Shown in pieces: positions 59,722 through 64,000 of a DNA stretch of 64,000 bases. This DNA is from Pholis gunnellus (lineage: Eukaryota > Chordata > Actinopteri > Perciformes > Pholidae). The stretch covers positions 5,049,478 to 5,113,477 of the forward strand of contig OU342806.1 of the NCBI GenBank assembly GCA_910591455.2, in the 5' to 3' direction. Under the pieces are notes generated by a model. That model did no database searches. It saw only the letters and a list, made by a program, of their open reading frames with translations, and was not told the origin of the DNA. A program made the position numbers and the translations under genes. Each line of letters starts with the position of its first letter. Within the stretch, counting starts at the first letter, position 1.

Positions 59722-61429
59722 GTAAGCAAAAAATGTTGCGTATTATGTTTGCGTTATAAGTCACACAATCACAGGAATATCAGCATGCGAAGGTGTTTGA
59801 AAGAACAATCACTGCAAAAGCAAAGCATTAAACATATCCCCCATGGAGCACAGAAGTGTGTTATTTCAGGCAGATGGGGAAATAGGATTTATTTAAGGTT
59901 TAGTCTGCACACACACACACTCACACACACACACACACACAGGACCAGCCTTAATTAAACCCTCTCTAGTTAAACCCAGGAGAGATGCCAGTGTGTACAG
60001 AAAGCAGGAGTGAGGGATGAAAACAGAGCCTGTTTTCACTCGGTTCATACGGCGCTTCATGTGGTTTGTTCTTTAGCCAATGTCTTCTTTCTCTCTTTTC
60101 TTATTTACTTCCCTCATTCTAACTGGCAGCTATAGCTTCTGGCCGTCTGCAGACATGAAAGATAAGAATGACACAAAAAATAAATGCTGCAGCTGCATGA
60201 AAAATAATGATCTAGACCAGATCATTAATGAAAAATCATTATTAAAAGCATGTTTATTTTGACCTTTATACCTTTAACCAGCCTGTTGTTGCCAAACAGG
60301 AGCATTACTTGATCAAACCTCTTGAACCATAAGAATCTCAAAGAATCTGCAATCAATCAATAAAATACTAAAGTACAACAAACTACAGCTTCCAAATTAC
60401 TATAAAATTGAATTAAGACCGAATACTGCTTCAACAAATACTGAAGATTATAACCTTAAATAAACTAGCAAGAGTACGCTAGATTTAAAAACAAACATCT
60501 CAAAAAAGTTACTCTTTATGTCCGAGCATTTCTTTTATTGATTGCTGTTGGGATGTAAACAAAGTTTCAACAATTATAAAATAAATAAAGATTTCCAGCT
60601 AGCTTGAATAAAGGTAGGATTTATTATAATAATTTTAATAATTAACCGATCCAGTTTAATAGTTTTGGCCATGGGGGACTAATAAACAGGAAACTGTGTT
60701 TTTTTTATGGCTGCACTGTTACATCACAATGTCACAACATCAGGAACCATTTTCACCTGTTTGTGTATTTATCATTGTGAGCTTAATCCCTTCCATGCTG
60801 TCTGACTCGTCACTGCGTATCAGAGATAACTGGCTGAGATTTGGTGACTGACAGAGCCGGAGGCACGGAGAAGTCAGGGGATGTGAGCTGTTAAAAACAC
60901 ATCTGCCGGGTTGCCCGTTGCTCAATACATGCCGTTTCCACACTTTTGTTTTGTCTTTTTATAACTTAAATACTATTTTTCCCACACACACATACACACA
61001 CTCACACATATTGCCTGTGAGTCATGTGGTAGGCCTGTTAATAGTGCAACCAGGAGAGACCAACCATACAAATTAAGATATTTATAATATTCTGAAGAAT
61101 ATTAAGGCTTAGATTTCAGAACTGGCTCAAACCTTTTGTATCTTGATGGTTCATGCAGGTCAGATGATGGGCTTAATGAAGGGCTGTGACCCCTGATGCT
61201 GAGCTCACAGTATGTAGGGTGTACCGTGGATTGGTGAAAACCAACACTGGTGAAATGCTTTGTGAGTAACTTTAAAGAAATAGAGGATACAAGGATAAGT
61301 GGATTGGGAGTTAGAGAGGACAGTTTGCATTGACTGGAGCGGTAAAGAGCAAAGTGATTGGTTAAGGCTGAGGATAACTAGTTGGCATTAGTGGGGAATG
61401 ACACAAGTACACGGGCGGCAACCGGTTCT

Positions 61430-61870
61430 TAAAAGTAGAGCTAAAGCTGAAGTGCTTTAAACTTGCATTCTGTCTTAAGGCCATTAGGGGGCGACTCCTC
61501 TGGTTGCAAAAAAGAAGTCTGATTTATTACCTCAGTAAACATTGTGAACATGAGTTTATGGTCTCGGTCGCTTCAATACAACATGATGTTCATTTAGTAA
61601 GTTATTGTCCTATTGAGAGTCTTCTTAGAACTTTAACCCTTTAACAATGTTTTCAGTTCATGAAAGTTAATTGTAACCGTTTTGTTTGCCTAAAAGGGTT
61701 TTATTAAGCGTTCGGTTTGACTTGGCTCCGCTTGTGCCACTTCTGGTTGCAAAACAAAACCAAGATGGCGACGGCCAATACGCTCAACTCGAGGCTTCAA
61801 AACTACAGCCCTCAAAACCAATGAGTGACGTCACAGTGACTACGTCCACTACGTCCACAGTCTATGGATC
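61430..61870 (+). repeat. Dispersed teleost-type repeat in hcn2 intron 3
   Basis: The order of GCTGAAGTGCTTTAAACTTG, TTAGGGGGCGACTCCTCTGG, GTTTATGGTCTCGGTCGCTT, CAAGATGGCGACGGCCAATA, AATGAGTGACGTCACAGTGA and CAGTCTATGG is that of a very common perciform repeat as I remember it. The small open frame at 61686-61907 lies inside and is not a gene. Confidence 0.65.
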
Positions 61871-62235
61871 AACATCATCTGCCTCACAAACTAGCCCGCC
61901 ACTGTGACGGAGCCCAAAGATGGTTGACTTTTTACTGTTGTATCAAAAGCTGCAAATAACTGGTTTGCGAGGTAGTTTATTCTATTTCATGGACCGAACA
62001 TCACATGACTGTTGTGTCTCGGGAAGTGAAGCACAGCTGGATGATTCCTTCCTCGCGCATATGTCGTTGCACAGGCTGTCTCCTGAGCAGGCTGTCTAAG
62101 ACTCTCTAAGAAATGCTTTATATGTTGAACCTTCTAGTTTTGGCACATACAGTAGATTTGAGACTTTCAGCCCTCGAAAACACTGTGTGCTATATGACAC
62201 GGTGGTGTGTGTGCTTGCGTGCATAGCTGTCGCGC

Positions 62236-62388
<153 letters not shown>

Positions 62389-62525
62389 AGACAGAGAGAG
62401 AGAGGGTTCTCCAGGAACAGATGGATCTCACACCCATTGACCCTGGGGGACATCACTTGCTTCTCTATCGCTCCATCTCTTGTTTCATCTCCGGCCATCC
62501 TTTTTTCTCACTCTTACCCTCTCCA

Positions 62526-62557
62526 CAAAAAACACACACACACACACACACACACAC
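62526..62557. repeat. (CA)n microsatellite
   Basis: About 30 bp of CA following an A-rich run, in hcn2 intron 3. Confidence 0.9.
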
Positions 62558-63823
62558 GGAGGCTAACAAGAAGCCCACTGCTGTTTGTCACTTCTGACTA
62601 AAATGCAGTGAACAGCGATTTGGTAGACGTTGACTTAGTTTGACTGAGAGAATGAAGTGACTTTGTTTAGATGTTATAGTCTCCGCTTGCATCCCGGCGT
62701 AGTGCTCGAACACTTCTGCTCTGTTGGCATCTGGACTTGTTTTCTCAGCTCACATGTGCAAATATAGATGTAGCGATACCAGCCTCTTATTAGAATTCAA
62801 TTCCAACTCAAATATACATTTTGTGTTGATGTCGTTTTCTTTTCCAATCTCAGAGAACGGGCAGCTCCTATATTGCATCACAACATTGTCGTGTATTACG
62901 TTAATTATCTCCAAAAGGTAAAATAAATTGCTCTCTAAGCTGTCAGGCTTCTCCCCTTTCCTGCCTCTCTTCCAGCTCGCCGTGCTTACGTTCAGCTATG
63001 TCTCTTGATGCCTCGGAGTGATGGGCGTCGCTTAAGTCGGTATGCAATTTTCCGAGCGATATTTGCCACAATGCCAGCGAGAGCACCCATGTGGGCGCGG
63101 CCCGCCTGCTGTGCGGTGCTGCTCTCCGTCTCAGGGTAATCGAGGTCAGAGATCCTCCTCAGAGCGGCTTTGAATGGGAGACGCAGCGTTAAATGATACT
63201 CATCCTTATGCTTCACTTCTTGCCCGCGCTGGACATTTACTGGACTCATCCTTGCACTTAGGCTATAATACAGCCGGATAGACACAACATGATTCTTTCA
63301 CTTGCTCGGTCGGCACTCTCATGTGGACTATTACACCTGCTGTCACATGAATATATGTCTGTCTGTCTTTGTGTGTGTACGTGATCTGATAAAAACAGCT
63401 TCCCTTCCAACTATTTCCCCTCCTGTAATGTATTCAGCTCTGCCTCAAAACATCAAAAACAATATCTGTGACTTGTAAAAGATGTGCACGCAGCCGACAA
63501 TGGTGTTTATTATAAGCCCAACAATCAGGCTCCTGCAGCATAGTGATCACAAGATACCAGGTCATCACAGCCTGTTACTTAAAGTGGCTCTCTGTACGGT
63601 GGATGACGGGTGGGTTTGTCCCATCTGCCTCATCCTGATTGGCTCATGGATCAGCGGCATTAGAATAAAGCCTCTCTCTTCCTCTCCTGCTTGAGTCTGA
63701 GCTCTGTTTCTGAATTTAATATTTTAGGCTGCTGAGGGATATTTTACTGTAGAGGAAGGGTTGCTAGAATTGCAATAGAACACACATTTGTGTGGCTTTA
63801 TCACCTATGCATGTGCACTGTAT

Positions 63824-63828
<5 letters not shown>

Positions 63829-63900
<72 letters not shown>
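63829..63900. repeat. Perfect (CA)36 microsatellite
   Basis: 72 bp of uninterrupted CA near the right edge of the window. Confidence 0.95.
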
Positions 63901-63903
<3 letters not shown>

Positions 63904-64000
63904 ATGCACTTCAAGGAACCCTCCTGCTGTGAACGTTAATAAGGGTTTCCCCCATTCATTTAATTACTGAAGTGATCTAACTGGCAGGCAGGATTGTCAG

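Overview
The window is vertebrate nuclear DNA, almost certainly from a spiny-rayed (percomorph) teleost. Four intron-containing genes with GT-AG splice sites can be assembled by hand. They sit in AT-leaning DNA rich in CA/GT microsatellites and in short dispersed repeats of a kind I recognise from perciform genomes. No bacterial, viral or organellar gene is present, and there is no CRISPR array.

Layout. Positions 1-16.8 kb hold no convincing gene: a degenerate minisatellite, several dispersed repeats, a GA tract of about 390 bp, and C- and G-runs. fstl3 (follistatin-like 3) follows on the + strand, 17099-20081, five coding exons, 250 residues. The 20.1-29.2 kb interval holds its presumed 3' UTR and then repeats, including a hAT-type MITE with an 8-bp target-site duplication. 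rnf126 (RING-H2 E3 ubiquitin ligase) is on the + strand, 29263-35030, nine coding exons, 318 residues. bsg (basigin/CD147) is on the + strand, 38142-49827, eight coding exons, 390 residues with the retina-type Ig0 exon or 273 without it. hcn2 (hyperpolarization-activated cyclic-nucleotide-gated channel 2) starts at 52458 on the + strand. Its first three coding exons are present (472 codons, through S5), and the gene runs off the right edge.

Together the genes form a co-oriented block, FSTL3-RNF126-BSG-HCN2, orthologous to human 19p13.3. As I recall the human map, the order there is BSG-HCN2-POLRMT-FGF22-RNF126-FSTL3 with RNF126 inverted, so the block is rearranged here and POLRMT and FGF22 are not seen. 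The genes share no pathway: an activin/myostatin antagonist, a cytosolic quality-control ligase, a lactate-transporter chaperone and a pacemaker channel.

No undescribed molecular system was found. The most interesting signals are the frame-neutral Ig0 cassette exon of bsg with a pyrimidine-poor acceptor; a triple 17-bp homeodomain-like repeat plus a cluster of RCGTG/CRE half-sites just upstream of bsg; direct repeats flanking bsg exon 1; the hAT MITE carrying a second repeat; and a matched full-length/deleted repeat pair in two rnf126 introns.
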